Shown here piece by piece: positions 43,413 through 54,499 of a stretch of 64,000 nucleotides of DNA (its first letter is position 1; every line of letters begins with the position of its first letter). Both the position numbers and the translations under genes were made by a program. Source of the stretch: Alligator mississippiensis (taxonomy: Eukaryota > Chordata > Crocodylia > Alligatoridae); NCBI RefSeq assembly GCF_030867095.1, contig NC_081826.1, positions 251,700,251 to 251,764,250 on the forward strand. Reading direction: 5' to 3'. Below the pieces are notes generated by a model that ran no database searches, was not told where the DNA came from, and was given only the letters and a program-made list of their open reading frames with translations.

Positions 43413-45375
43413 TAGATTTTTTTTTTTTAACCTGACAGTGGTCTTTCCAGGTATGTAGCTACTATATTACTGTGAAGGGGGTGGTACAGAAATCTGATAG
43501 ATTGTGATAAACTGCTGTAAACATGGGTTCTTTTGCCTAAATGTTATGCATTACAGTGGTCCCAATCCTGCAAATAGATCTGTATTGACAGACTACTTCT
43601 GCAGACTCTGCTGACTTCAGTGGATTCCATGCGACCACAGAATTTATCAGTAAAGCTGTAATGGGGTCTGGCCCTGGGTGAGCAGTAAAGATTTGGGAAA
43701 AGAAGGAAATGCTTCTATATAATGAAGAGGTATTTGGATTGGACTTAATAAAATCCCTTCCTAAAATGACCTTGTTTTATCTGTTTTATTTTGGTTAAGG
43801 TTCAATGTTTGCTCAAAGTTCCAAGAGGAAAGTTGGCCCAGAGTAAATTCTCTAATCTCACACAGTTTATATTTTCCATCATTATTTCTTTTAAGTAACC
43901 CATTACAGCTGCAGTGGATTACAAAGCAATCAGGCACTTTTCTGCTGATGCCAAACCCATGTGATTCAACCTTTTCTAGCTGTCTGTCTGCAGACTAAAT
44001 GCATTCCTTCTCAATAAAGGTCATAAGTTAAAGGGAAACAGGAGAGCTAAAAAATAAAAATGTACAGTGTCTGAATCATTGTGACAGAGACCATCTAGAG
44101 TTGGTATTGGTAAGGTAACACAAATATTGGAAGCAAGCTCAGCTAACAAGGCATTTCAGCCAGCATCTCTGAATATTCATGGGAAAAAATTCTACAGCTT
44201 GTCAGCCTCTGTTGTATCACAGTGGTTTGAAATCATAATGGCAGAAGTTCTCTCTTGAGAAGGGACATCTTTCATTTACATGCCTTCTAGGCACTAAAAG
44301 CATCATACCTTTTTGACAGAGACCTTGGACAATGCAACAACCCAGATGGGATGCTGTACCAAAAATATCTTTGTAAGAACAAGGATGGGCTAGGTAACAA
44401 GTTAGAAAAGGACTTTCAAGCTAGTTGTTGAGTAATTGGATAGATCTTTTGGCCCCAGTCCATGCTGTGGCTGCGCTGAACTTGTCATGGCTGGCATTTT
44501 CTTCTTAATTTGAATCCAGAAACTACTTGTTTTTTATCAAAGGAGGGAATTTTGCAGTAGGCTGCAAGTACTTGAGGTCAGTTATGCGAGCTTAATATAA
44601 ATAGAGCAATTGTTGCTGTTTTGTAGAAAAAAATATATTTTTGGGTCATCCTCCAAAAAAATGGTAATTTCTTTAATGCAATTAGATTAGTGTCTATTTC
44701 TTTCCAAAATAAGTTTGAAATGTTAGCCTTGCTATCTCGGTGCATAAATTACAGTCTGACTTCAGCAAGGGAGGATCATTTTAAATGTCTTCTCTGGATT
44801 AAATACAATGGCAATTGCCATTTCTCTGCCTTTGCACATATTGCTGTCATTAAGGGCCAAAATGTCTGAGAGATGTAAACAGGTCTTTAATTTCACATGT
44901 ATATATTGTGCCTGTATCTGTTTTCAAATAAAGAATTTAGCATCTATACCCAGCTACGAAAGTAGGGACCTAGCAATAACGTAATGTGCCCATACAAATA
45001 CCCATTTGTGTGCAAACCTTGCATTTCTCCAGGCAAACAGTTTCATGCACCATTTTAGAAGCGTAGATTTAGAGGTAAGACTTAAAAACAGGGCCTTAGA
45101 ACTGTAGGTCAGAAGAAAATAGAGTACTTGCTCTTCATTCTTGATAAAAGAAATTATTTTAAATAGGAAGTATTATACATTCTAGAGTTACCATAAGACA
45201 ACAACTACTGTATCAAAGTTCCTTGTACTTGGGTGCACATATTGAATTCTGCTCTGTAGGTAGAGATACCTCTACTATTATAGGTGCATTGGGGAGTAAG
45301 TGCTGAGTTTTTAATGCCACTCACGGTAAATAAATGAAACCAAAGGATTTTGGTATCTGGTTTAGGAAATGCTTC
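43413..45375. other. 2 kb of unannotated DNA
   Basis: AT-rich, no recognised repeat. No coding potential in the translations. Confidence 0.45.
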
Positions 45376-46283
45376 TACTGTATTTACTTGAAAACAAGAT
45401 GATTCCCCCCTCCCTCCCAGTTGTCACGGGGAAAAAAGCCCCTGTCTCACATAGAAGGACATCTCACTAAATACATTGTCATTAAACTACTGCCAAAAGC
45501 AACATGTGCTCAGCAATGGAAACCAACTATGAAGTTGATTACATGCAGCCAAGACTAAGCATGACTATAAAATAAATGGCCCGCATTGGGCAAATCTTTA
45601 TTTTGTGTATGTGTGTGGCTGGCCCTTAAAAGAAAACAGGCAGTTGTTCCCCAGGAGGGAATGAGCACTGGGCCGAGAGGTACTCTGCAATACCAGGCTG
45701 GCCCTTGAAGAGGCCAGCAAAATCTCTGACACCCTCCCCTGATGCCAAAATTGCTGATGGGAACCTTACACTTTTTTTAATTTCATGTTCAGGCCAAATC
45801 AGTCAAATTAGGTTTGCATTTCATCCACTGAACAGAGCCCACCCAGTTGTTCAGGTCTGTGTAGTGTTACCACTGGCAAGCATCTTGGCAAGTGCCAGCC
45901 TGGGGTTTCAGATACTCCCAAATCCATGGCAGGCATCCTGTGTGCAGACCCCAAACCCAGAGGTCTTGGGGTTTGGATGCCCCTGAGTCTTGCTTTCAAA
46001 TTGTTTTCAAAGTTGTTCCTCTCTTCTATGTGCTCAGAGAGAGCAAGGTCTGACAGTAAGGGGAAGAGACTGCTAGAGGAAAAAGTTGGGGGAAAGCAGA
46101 GAACAAAGGGCTACCTGACACCTCAGATTCATTTTCCCTTGTGTAGCAGTGGGAAGGGAAAAAAAGTCAAGTCAAACCTCCAATAATTAGATTCTATACC
46201 TGGAAAATTATATCAAATGTATACATTTTCCATATATAGAATCTAATGGGAGGGGGCTGTCTTCTATTTTAGTAAATACAGTA
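45376..46283 (+). mobile_element. TA-flanked non-autonomous element, copy 1
   Basis: The element 45378-46281 has ends ctgtatttact and, reversed, ctgtatttact, and is bordered by TA on both sides (45376-45377 and 46282-46283). Near the right end a hairpin (attagattctatacctgg at about 46187, mirrored at 46225-46243) is shared with copy 2 at 47065-48113. A TA duplication is typical of Tc1/mariner-type integration. No transposase was seen. Confidence 0.65.
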
Positions 46284-46289
46284 TATGGA

Positions 46290-47064
46290 ATAAGAACATA
46301 AAAATTGCCATACTGGGTCCATCTAGCCCGGCAGCCTGTCTCCATCAGTGGCAGCAGTGGATGCTTTAGATGGAGAGCAATGAACCAGGTTTATCTAGAG
46401 TGATATGTATCCCCTGTTCATTACCCTCCTTGGCATCCACCATCATTGGTTTAGAGATGCCAGAGGGAACATCTGACTGTTATGTTTAATAGCTATTAAT
46501 GGCATGAATTTTCCAAGTCCCTTTTTGAAGCTGGTTATACTATCTGCCTCTACAACCTCCTGTGATAGTGAGTCCTCATGTAGGTTGACTATACACTGCA
46601 TTAAAAAGTACCTTCTCTTGTTAGTTTTAAACCTGTTCCCTGCTAATTTCAATGGGTGCCCTCAGGTTCTAGTATTCTGGGACTTGGTGAATAAACAGTT
46701 CTGTATTAACTTTGTCCACATCCTTCATGATTTTATAGACATCTATCATATTCCTGCTCAGCCACCTTCTTTCCAAACTGTGCAGTCCTAGCCTTTTTGG
46801 TTTCACCTGGTATGGCAACTGCTCCATACCCCTGGTCATTTTGGCTGCCCTCCTCTGTACCTTTTCTAATTCTACTACATCGTTCTGGAGATGTAAAGAG
46901 CAGAACTACACACAGGATTCAAAATGTGGGCACATCATGCAGCTGTAGAGTGGCATGATGATGCCTTCTGTTTTGTTTTCAATTCCATTTTAAATGATGC
47001 CCAACATTTTATTGGTTTTTTTGGTCGCCACTGCACAATGAGCTGACAGTTTTTTAGAGAGCTA
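46290..47064 (-). mobile_element. L3/CR1-like LINE, segment 1 (3' part)
   Basis: This is the reversed 3' end of an old LINE: the tail at 46295 (agaacataaaaattgccatactggg), then the end of ORF2, where the minus strand reads NRFKTNKRRYFLMQCIVNLHEDSLSQEVVEADSITSFKKGL. It stops at agagagcTA, where the TA-flanked element enters, and continues at 48114. Decay is advanced. Confidence 0.82.
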
Positions 47065-48115
47065 CCATATTTACCTGACTTGAAGACAACTCCAAATTTA
47101 GAACACCCCTCTCTTCCCCCTACCACCATATTTAGATTCTAGACATGGAAAAATTATAAATGTTATAATTTTCCATGTCTAGAATCTAATTATTGGAGGG
47201 TCATCTTAAATTTATGCTGTCCCCAACTGCAGTGGGATAAGCAGTGGCAGGGAGCCAAGCAGTGTGGGGGCCAGCAACAGAGGAGTCAAGTGCAGTGCCT
47301 GTCCCCCTACCATTTGTCTCCGCTCCCATATGCCCCACCCCCAAATGCCTGCCCCCACCCCTGGTGCCAGTGCTCCCTAGCATTTGCCCCCTGCCCCGCC
47401 CTCCCCCCCTGCTACTTATCTTCCCATCTCTGACCTCGCTCCAGCCCAGAGTATGGAGAACATGCTGGCTCTAGTCTCCACAGGCCATACAGCAGCTCTG
47501 GCCCAGCCCCAGTCCCAGTTTGAGCCAGAGCCAGACCCAAAGGTACCACTGCTGCTGTCGCATGGGTGGGAGCCAGAGCCAGCATGTACTCCATGCCCAG
47601 GAGTGGTGCTAGGGAAGGACTTGTAGGGGCTATAGCCACCCCAAAATTTGCCTTATCCCTCCCCCCCTATAGCCACCCCTCTCAGTGCTGCCCCAGCCCC
47701 ACCTCCCCCCTGGGCAGCTGCCATTTGCCCTGTGCAGCTAAGCCTGCCCCATTCCTGCCTACAGAGGCTCAGCCACAGCTCAGCCCCTCCACTGGGAAGA
47801 GGCTGGTGCTGCCCCTGTCCATGCCCCAGGCCAAAGTGGAGCCAGAGCCAGAACTGTAACCAGAGTTGCAATGGGAGGGTAAGTGGCAATGGCAGTGGGG
47901 AGGGAGGTGCTGACAGGGACCAGAGGGATGGGGAGCAGAGGCTGCAGTGGGCAAATAGTAGAGGGAGAGCCGCAGCTGCAACTCCAGTCCTGAGCCTGGG
48001 GCCAGAGTCAGCCACTGCCCTTCCTCACTTGTATTCAAATCCAAGATGAGGGGCTTCTTTCCCCATGTTGAATGCAGGGGCAGGGAACCTTGCTTAGATT
48101 TGAATAATTATAGTA
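47063..48115 (-). mobile_element. TA-flanked non-autonomous element, copy 2, nested in LINE
   Basis: The element 47065-48113 is flanked by TA at 47063-47064 and 48114-48115. The host LINE reads through cleanly if one TA is removed, which confirms a TA duplication. The ends are ccatatttacctgacttgaa and, reversed, ctataattattcaaatctaa. The hairpin at 47117-47188 (ttagattctagacatgg with its mirror) corresponds to that of copy 1, but here lies at the left, so the copies face opposite ways. The core is GC rich and non-coding. Confidence 0.75.
47117..47188. repeat. 28-bp near-perfect hairpin
   Basis: attagattctagacatgg...attataa and its mirror ttataattttccatgtctag...ctaat pair with a single length difference in the A/T run and a 3-4 base loop. 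It is shared with 46187-46243 in the other copy. Confidence 0.85.
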
Positions 48116-48690
48116 TCTACAATGATTTAAAGGTCTCTTTTCTTAGTTGTAACAGCTAGTTCAGCACCCAGTATTGTATATGTATAATGGAGGTTAGTTT
48201 TCCCTATATGTATTACCTTGCACATGTTGACACTGAAGTTCATCTGGCATTTTTTTGCCACCTCACTCAGTTTAGTAAGATCTTTCTGCAGCTTCTCTCT
48301 GTCAGCTTGGGATTTGACTACCTGGAATAATTCAGTATCTATATACCCCCATTTCAAGATCATTAAGAAAATGTTGAACAAAAATCAGGCCCAACACAGA
48401 TCCTTCCATGACCCCACTTTTGACCTTCCTCCATCCTGAAAAGTGACCATTTAGACCTACCATTTGCTTCCCATCTTTTAACTAGCTCCCAGTCTACACA
48501 AGAGCCTTCCTTCCAATCTTGTGGCAACTCAGTGCTTTGAAAAGCCTTTGGTGAGGGATCTTGTTGAGAGCTTTTTGAAGTCCAAATATATTATTTCAAT
48601 TGGGCCTCCCTTGTCTACATGCTTGTTAGCACCCTAAAAAAACTCCAGAAGATTGGAGGCAGAATTTCCCATTTCAGAAACTATGCTGAC
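48114..48690 (-). mobile_element. L3/CR1-like LINE, segment 2 (reverse transcriptase C-terminal part)
   Basis: It continues segment 1. On the minus strand, 48381-48127 reads ADREKLQKDLTKLSEVAKKC...NMCKVIHIGKTNLHYTYTILGAELAVTTKKRDL, the part that follows the FADD block in CR1-type enzymes. Toward 48690 come the reversed earlier blocks (gggagctttttgaagtccaaata, the LDFxKAF region). It is interrupted at 48690 by a hAT element. Confidence 0.85.
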
Positions 48691-49679
48691 TAGTCTTACC
48701 ATATTTCCAGTTCCAATGAAGATGACAACTGTCATGCATGGGGGGAGGGGGGGAGGTATGTGATTGTGGGGTGCAGTGATATGCTGGTGCCCTGCCCCTG
48801 CCCATTCTGTTGCCCCTCACTCCCAAGCCACAGCGCCCCCCCAGCCTTGTTGCTGTCCCTCACTCCCAACCCACAGACTGCTGGCCCTGTGAGTGCCCCC
48901 CACTACCAACCCACACCCCCCCTCTCCCCGTCCCTGTTGGTTCCCCTCACTCCTGACCCATAGTCCCCTGGCACTGCCAGTGCCCTGCACTCCCAACCCA
49001 CAGTCCCCCATGCTCCCAGTGTCCCTCATTCCTAAGCCACAGCCCCCTGCTCCCTCCAGCCCTATAGCAGCTCCCAGCTGCCCCGGCCCTGTGAGCAAGG
49101 GCACTGCCCCGGTGCTGCCAGCCTGGCCACACAGCTCCCTGCTGCCCCTAAAGGCCCACCCCCCTCCCCTCCCCTCCCCCTGCTGGAGAGGAAGGCACAT
49201 CCCCCCTGCCTCCCCTGCCCTGCTATAGTTCCAGCACCTGAACAACTTCTCCCAGCATCAGCAGGCATCTGCCCCCCCTCACACACCCATCCCCTCCACA
49301 CAACCTTACCACACACACACACACACACACACACACAAGCACCCCTCCCCAGCCCCCCAAGCAGTCCCCAAGCCCTGGCTCTCCAACTCCTGCTCCCCAC
49401 AGACTTACCTGCATTCAGCTGCTGGGGCTGCTCCCACCACCCTGCCTGGCTGCCTACCAGCCACATGTGTGTGTGCCCTGCTGCCAATCGCCCTCCCCCC
49501 GCTCTCCCCAGCCACAAGCAACTCCTTGCTAGGGCAAGCAAGGAAAAACTTCAGAGCTGACCTGATCAAAATCCTGGACATCTGATCATATTTCAAGAAG
49601 CCACCTGGACAGAGATCAGAGGATACAAAAAGAGGACACGTCTGGGAAAACCCAAACATATGGTAACCCTAATGCTGAC
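48683..49679. mobile_element. hAT-like element, 981 bp, nested in LINE
   Basis: ATGCTGAC at 48683-48690 is repeated exactly at 49672-49679. The ends are tagtcttaccatat at 48691 and, reversed, tagggttaccatat at 49671. The interior is a C-rich, degenerate series of cactcccaacccacag-like units (about 48815-49060) and a CA run at 49311-49336. It is non-coding; polyproline-type open frames are artefacts. Confidence 0.88.
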
Positions 49680-49796
49680 TCTTCTCTAGCATGTCATGTT
49701 TGTCCATGTGATTGCTTATTTTAATCTTTATTATAGGGGTAGAACTTGTGAGGGATGGAGGTGAGACTTACTAGCCTGGAGTCAATCCTAGTGGGG
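49672..49796 (-). mobile_element. L3/CR1-like LINE, segment 3
   Basis: It resumes after the hAT element with cttctctagcatgtcatgtttgtcc...gaggtgagacttactagcct, the reversed region just before the block that continues at 50166. It is interrupted at about 49797. Confidence 0.65.
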
Positions 49797-50165
49797 TGCA
49801 GGGCCTGGGGTAAATCAGCCTGCGTGGAGCCCCTTTAACACTGCATGGGGCCGATTCCACGTGCCCCAGACAAGCCACTCTTCAGTGGACGCGAAGCGAG
49901 CAGCATGCAGTGGGGGTGGTGAGCAGCCGGACACTTCTTCTGTGGTGTGGGGCTGAGCCGCCAGCTCCAGGCAAGCCCCAAGGGAGGGGTCACTCCGCCT
50001 GGCTTTGCAGGGCCCCCCAAAGCACACAGCCCGGGCCAGTCACCCCAATTCACCCTACACTAGCCCGAGACTACTGTGCAGTAGTATTGCATCATGGTTT
50101 CTGCCACAGGATGCTACCGTGCAGTAGTCTCAGGCTACTGAGCAGTCAACATCTTGTGTAGACAT
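49797..50165. mobile_element. Composite insertion with a 28-bp-arm hairpin
   Basis: GC-rich DNA to about 50060 is followed by a hairpin: tagcccgagactactgtgca (50061) is mirrored by ctaccgtgcagtagtctcag to 50137. It then ends in tgtgtagacatggcc, which reversed resembles Harbinger-type ends such as that at 38198. The two parts may be different elements. No duplication was resolved. Confidence 0.45.
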
Positions 50166-50335
50166 GGCCACTGTTCTATAGTTCCCAGGATCCCCTGTGG
50201 ATCCCTTTTTGAAAATTTGTGTTAGGTGGCAACCCATAGAGCCTATTTGTAACAATAGGTTGCATGCTATTGCCAACAGTTCTGCAGTTTCCCCCTTTAG
50301 TTCCTTTGGATGCCATCCAATCCTGGGATTCTTAG
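50166..50335 (-). mobile_element. L3/CR1-like LINE, segment 4
   Basis: On the minus strand the peptide HLTQIFKKGSTGDPGNYRTV corresponds to the IPIFKKGxxxDPxNYRPVSL block at the start of the reverse transcriptase. It is interrupted by a Penelope-like insertion after 50335. Confidence 0.82.
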
Positions 50336-50805
50336 TTGGTGTAATAAAAGGTATAATCTCTGAACCAAGTATTCTAGAGTATTGCATTTTTTTTTTTGTC
50401 TCAGACAAACATGGCTACCAAATACGTTGCTGAAACATGGAAGATGCCAAATTTTCGCCGATTTTGGATTCAAACTTAATTGCTGAACAACAAGAAAGAT
50501 TTCTACATCTCCCTGCCTTTCTGCCATCTGACACCACCAGGGAATGAATCCTGCCTTATCTGCACATCAAAGAGCAGCTCACAAAGACACTCATGGACCT
50601 AGAGGTACAGACTTCCACCTTCAGCTTCCTGTATGCAAAAAATGAAGTTTTCTTTCTACCTATGGGGACTCTGTACCATCTTTAATTTTCCCTGATCCTG
50701 AGGAAGGGCGAGTATGCTTGAAAGGTTGCAGAAAAAGATCTTTTTTTTGTGATTTCTTGGTTGGTCTAATAAAAGGTATCATCTCTGAACCAAGAGTTCA
50801 AGTTT
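50336..50805 (+). mobile_element. Penelope-like element with direct terminal repeats and hammerhead core
   Basis: ggtataatctctgaaccaag near 50350 recurs as ggtatcatctctgaaccaag near 50775, so the insertion has partial direct repeats, as Penelope elements do. Upstream of the right repeat lies CTGAGGA (50698-50704), a stem-loop, and GAAA (50720-50723), fitting a hammerhead core. The host LINE wording ccatccaatcctgg before it is repeated after it as tcatccagtcctgg, a probable target duplication of about 14 bp. No reverse transcriptase remains. Confidence 0.7.
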
Positions 50806-51087
50806 TACATTTCATCCAGTCCTGGTGTTGCATTAGTATTGAATTTATTGATTTGTTGTAAAACTTCTTTTGTCATTTCAATGTGATCCAACTCTTAAGA
50901 CCTTTCTGCTAGGAAGGATTGATCTGGTATGGGAATTCCCCCAATATCTTCTGCACTAAAAACTGACGCAAATAATTCATTAAGTTTCTCTGATATGGCC
51001 CTATCATTCTTGAGTACAACTTTTACACCTTGATCAACTAATAATTCCAAGGGTACAGTATCAACAGTAATTAAAGAGAAATAATAT
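50806..51087 (-). mobile_element. L3/CR1-like LINE, segment 5
   Basis: The LINE resumes with tttcatccagtcctggtgttgc...cttaagacctttctgc...aactgacgcaaataattcattaag, the reversed linker region upstream of the reverse transcriptase. It fades at about 51060, before the solo LTR. Confidence 0.75.
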
Positions 51088-52400
51088 GTAACTGTCGCAG
51101 GGCACCTTGGTGCTCTGCTCCTAAAGAGTGGAAACTGCCAGGCAGAGAGAGCCCTGGCAAGACATAAGGAGCACAGCTGTGGGTTGCCGGGGGCAACTAA
51201 TGAGAGTCAGCTGGCCAGAAGGGGCAGGGCTTGGCCCTCATCAAGCCCAGGGCTGAGGCCAGGCTAGCAGTTCCCTGCCAGCGGCCAGGAGCTAGGATGC
51301 AAGCATTGCAGGAACCGCTCTAGCTGAGTGAAGGAGGGCAGCTCGAAGAGGTTTGATCACCATGGTTTAGCCAGGCAGCTTATAGTTATGTTTTAGCCTA
51401 GGGGCTTGTGGTTTTGTTGTTGGTGTTTATTACACCAGTGGCTAGGGTGAGGCTTTAAGGGGCTGGAGGAGGCCTCATAGGGACCCCCAGAGGGGTGGGG
51501 GGCTCAGCACCTGAGGAGGGCGCAGCGTACTCATTGGGGACTCACAACAAAGGGTGAGGACCCCAGTGCCAGAGCTGGCGCAGCATACTCAGGGGGAACC
51601 CCCAGTGGTATGGGGACCCCGGTGCCAGTAAGGGCACAGTATCCTTAAAGGGGCCTCACAGCAGAGTGTGAGGACCCCGGTGTCCAGCATGGGCACAGCG
51701 AGCCCCAGAGAGGGGGCAGTTTTATTAGGAAGCCCAGCGTGGGCACAGTGAGCTCCAGAGAGGGGGCAGTATTATTAGGAAGCCCCAGGGTGGGCGCGGT
51801 GAGCCCTGAGGAAGGCCTAGTGCTGCAATAAACCCTGGAGAAGGGCGGTGTACTGCGGTGAACCCTGAGAGAGGGGGTAGTGGTGCGGTAAGCCCTGGAG
51901 AGCGGGGATAGCAGTGCAGTTGGGCCTGAGAGACGGGTGGCTCGATGAGAAGCCCCAGAGGGGGCACAGAAGGCCCCAGGAAAGGGGGCAACATTGCAGG
52001 GAAGGCCCCAAGGGGGCTCGGAGAGCCCAGGAGGGGGCAGCATAACAGAGAAGGCCCGAGAGACGGGCAGGAATATAGACAGAGAGACACACCAACGTCT
52101 CTCCCATCTGCGAGGCTTGGGGCATGGTACCAGGGGTGGTTGGAGCCATGCGTAGCCCATAAGGCTGGGGTGCCTGGGAAGCACCCATCATACAGGGAGA
52201 CCCCCAGTGGGTCCGGGAAAACACGGGGACAGAGGTCCCAGCTAACCGTGCCCAAGGAGACGCGAGGCAGCCTCCCAACTTAACCTAACATCAAAGACGT
52301 GGCAGGTGAGAATAGAGGGTGCCCTTGGGCCGACTTGGCATGGAAGAAGGGGCCTCAAGGAGTTCACGGCCCTCCTGCAGGACCCCGCCGTGACAGTAAC
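51088..52400 (+). mobile_element. Solo LTR, 1.3 kb
   Basis: The LTR spans 51093-52395, begins tgtcgcaggg and ends cgtgaca (TG...CA with short inverted ends), and is flanked by GTAAC on both sides (51088-51092 and 52396-52400). No internal region is present, so it is a solo LTR produced by recombination. The middle carries a degenerate tandem series of about 55-65 bp units around gggcacagygagcyccagagaggggg (51680-51800) and an aataaa at 51825. A 5-bp duplication occurs in several endogenous retrovirus and Gypsy-type groups; the family is not assigned. Orientation is tentative. Long open frames on the minus strand are repeat artefacts. Confidence 0.82.
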
Positions 52401-53291
52401 CCTAAAAACGAAGTCTGTAATAGAAATGTAGGCACCAAATCTGTTGTCGAGTTCTATGTTAATCTCCCATACTCTTTGTTGGACTTTTCTCTTGCAGGAT
52501 GATGGCAGGCTGGACATAGTTTTGAGGTGGTGCTGGTTTCCCAAAATATTGAAAGTGAGAAATTGAAAGGCTTTTATATCAAGTAGCATAGAACATAGCA
52601 GGAACCTAAGTTTTGCTGATGTCATTTCATGAGTTTTTGCCAGAGACATTGCAGCTTTTTTTGTTGTCATCAGATTTAAGACTATTCATATGTCCCTGCA
52701 AATTTTAGTAGACAACACTATCAAAACACTTCAGTGCATTCTGAGAGAAGTACTCTGCAAAATTCTAGTCCAAACTGCAATGCTTTTCAAAAGAAGGGTG
52801 GAGAGTTTGAGAATGGTGCACAAAGCCATTGCAGGAAATGGGACTAAGATCTTTCTGGTGCCAAATTCACTTGTAAGAGCTCATTGGTGTAGTCAACACA
52901 TTCTATTCAAAGCAAATGCACGTGGGTTTTCAGTGAAAGCTTTAGCATTGAAAACATTAAATGCAGAGTCTGACTGGGGAAATCTTTGCTTTACAACAAT
53001 TTATTTTCTCAGTTTATTTTAGGAGGCTACTTACCTCTCTTTCTTCTATTTAGAGCTTCTTTACCCTAATGGGCTAATGTCTTGGGAGATAAGGAGTTAT
53101 TCTCTCAATAGCTCTCTGAACCAGAGAGAATGGTTCTGTTTGATGTATAGCAACCTGTGATTAGTTCTCTACCTTGGGTATATATTGAATGCAGTATATA
53201 TTTATTTAAGTGTATTTTTATTTGCGCAGATATTTATTTTAGTAAAAATAACAAACAGTGAGAAGTTTAAAAAAAAAAAATTAATTCCATC
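52401..53291. other. Unannotated DNA
   Basis: Mixed sequence to the right of the solo LTR. No domain was seen in the translations. Confidence 0.4.
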
Positions 53292-54494
53292 TGTGACAAA
53301 AGGAGCCAACTCATAGCCGGTCACCATACTGACCCACCCCTCTGTCTAGGGCAGTCTGCCCCATCTCACCTACCACAGCTTGTTGTAATATATTTGATGT
53401 ACAATATGGGAGGCTGCCCATTTAATGTCCTGACACCTAGGGCATTATCCATAGCTCTAACCTACCCTACTGTGTCCCATGCCTCACAGATGGCATCCAT
53501 ATTGCACAGTGCCTCACACTGACTCATGCTCCAGGGTCTCACACAGGACTCTCACTCCCCCCTAGAGCTTGTTGTCACTGTGCTCCAGGCTACCCACTTT
53601 AACTTCCCTGGCTCCTGTACTGAGCCAAAGTTTTTAACTTATGATCCACACTCAGCCTCACAGTGTTTGAGGACTTACTGCGGTCTTCCTCTGACCCAGA
53701 ACTCAGCCTCACCTCATCTGAGGACTTACGAGGCTCCAACTCCTCCACCTTCTTGCTGGGGCAACAATTTACTTCCCTTACTGGGGTTCACTCCCTGAAA
53801 TTTAGTGCAGCCCTTCAGGTCGCCCTTGAAACTCTGCTCTGCACCCATGACTGCATAGCCCTTCAGGCCTCCCTTGCAGCCCTACTCTACGGAGCCTGTT
53901 CTCTTGCCATGCCTCCTTACTGGAGCCAATACCTTGCCCCCATGCTGGAGCCTCGGGGTTTTACTCCCCATGGGCTCAGGTGCCTTTCCCTAGACATTAC
54001 TAGCCCCACTGCCTGTTACTTCCCACAGACTCAGGTGTCCGAAGATGTGCCTGGCCCCACTGCCTGCTCTACTACCCACTAAGTTGTGGGGCTAGGGTTG
54101 TAAGGCACCCCTACCCACCTTTCACTGGGGAGGCAACTGACTGGGCATTTCTGGGGAACTGCCCTGCCACGGGAAGTCCCACCAGGCTATCCTTCCCCAG
54201 CAGGATGTAGTTTTCAGGACCAAGAGCCTCCTGCCATCCCCGTAGCTCTTGCCCTTACCTCTAAGGATGTTCTGAGCAGTCACTCAACCAGGTGGTGTTC
54301 TTCTGGCTGCCAGCAGCAGACTGCTAGCTTAGCCCTGAGGGCCTGAATTAAAATGAAGGCTGCTCAGCCCCCTTCTCCAATCACATGGCCCTCCTGAGGT
54401 CATGTGATCACCTCATCAGGGCTAACCTACACCTGGCGGCTGTCCTACTTGTTCCGGCCCTTAAAGTGGTAGGCACCAAAGGTGCTCTGGTACA
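53292..54494 (-). mobile_element. Possible old LTR-like element, minus strand
   Basis: Reversed, the right edge reads tgtaccagagcacctttggt, resembling the start tgtcgcagggcaccttggtg of the solo LTR at 51093. The left edge reversed ends gtcaca. The segment is GC rich and about 1.2 kb, like the other LTRs. No target duplication was found, so the call is weak. Confidence 0.35.
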
Positions 54495-54499
54495 CTTTT

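Noticed and set aside
48760-49245. Repetitive Pro/Ser and Gly-rich frames, and GGGT-like series suggesting a minisatellite gene
   Set aside because: Degenerate units inside a hAT element with perfect 8-bp duplication; non-coding.
49311-49336. CA run considered as a CRISPR-like or functional repeat
   Set aside because: Plain dinucleotide microsatellite, as also at 12589, 18511 and 58155.
51645-52278. Three long overlapping minus-strand open frames rich in Pro, Leu and Ser
   Set aside because: They arise from the GC-rich tandem series inside the solo LTR and differ only in frame.
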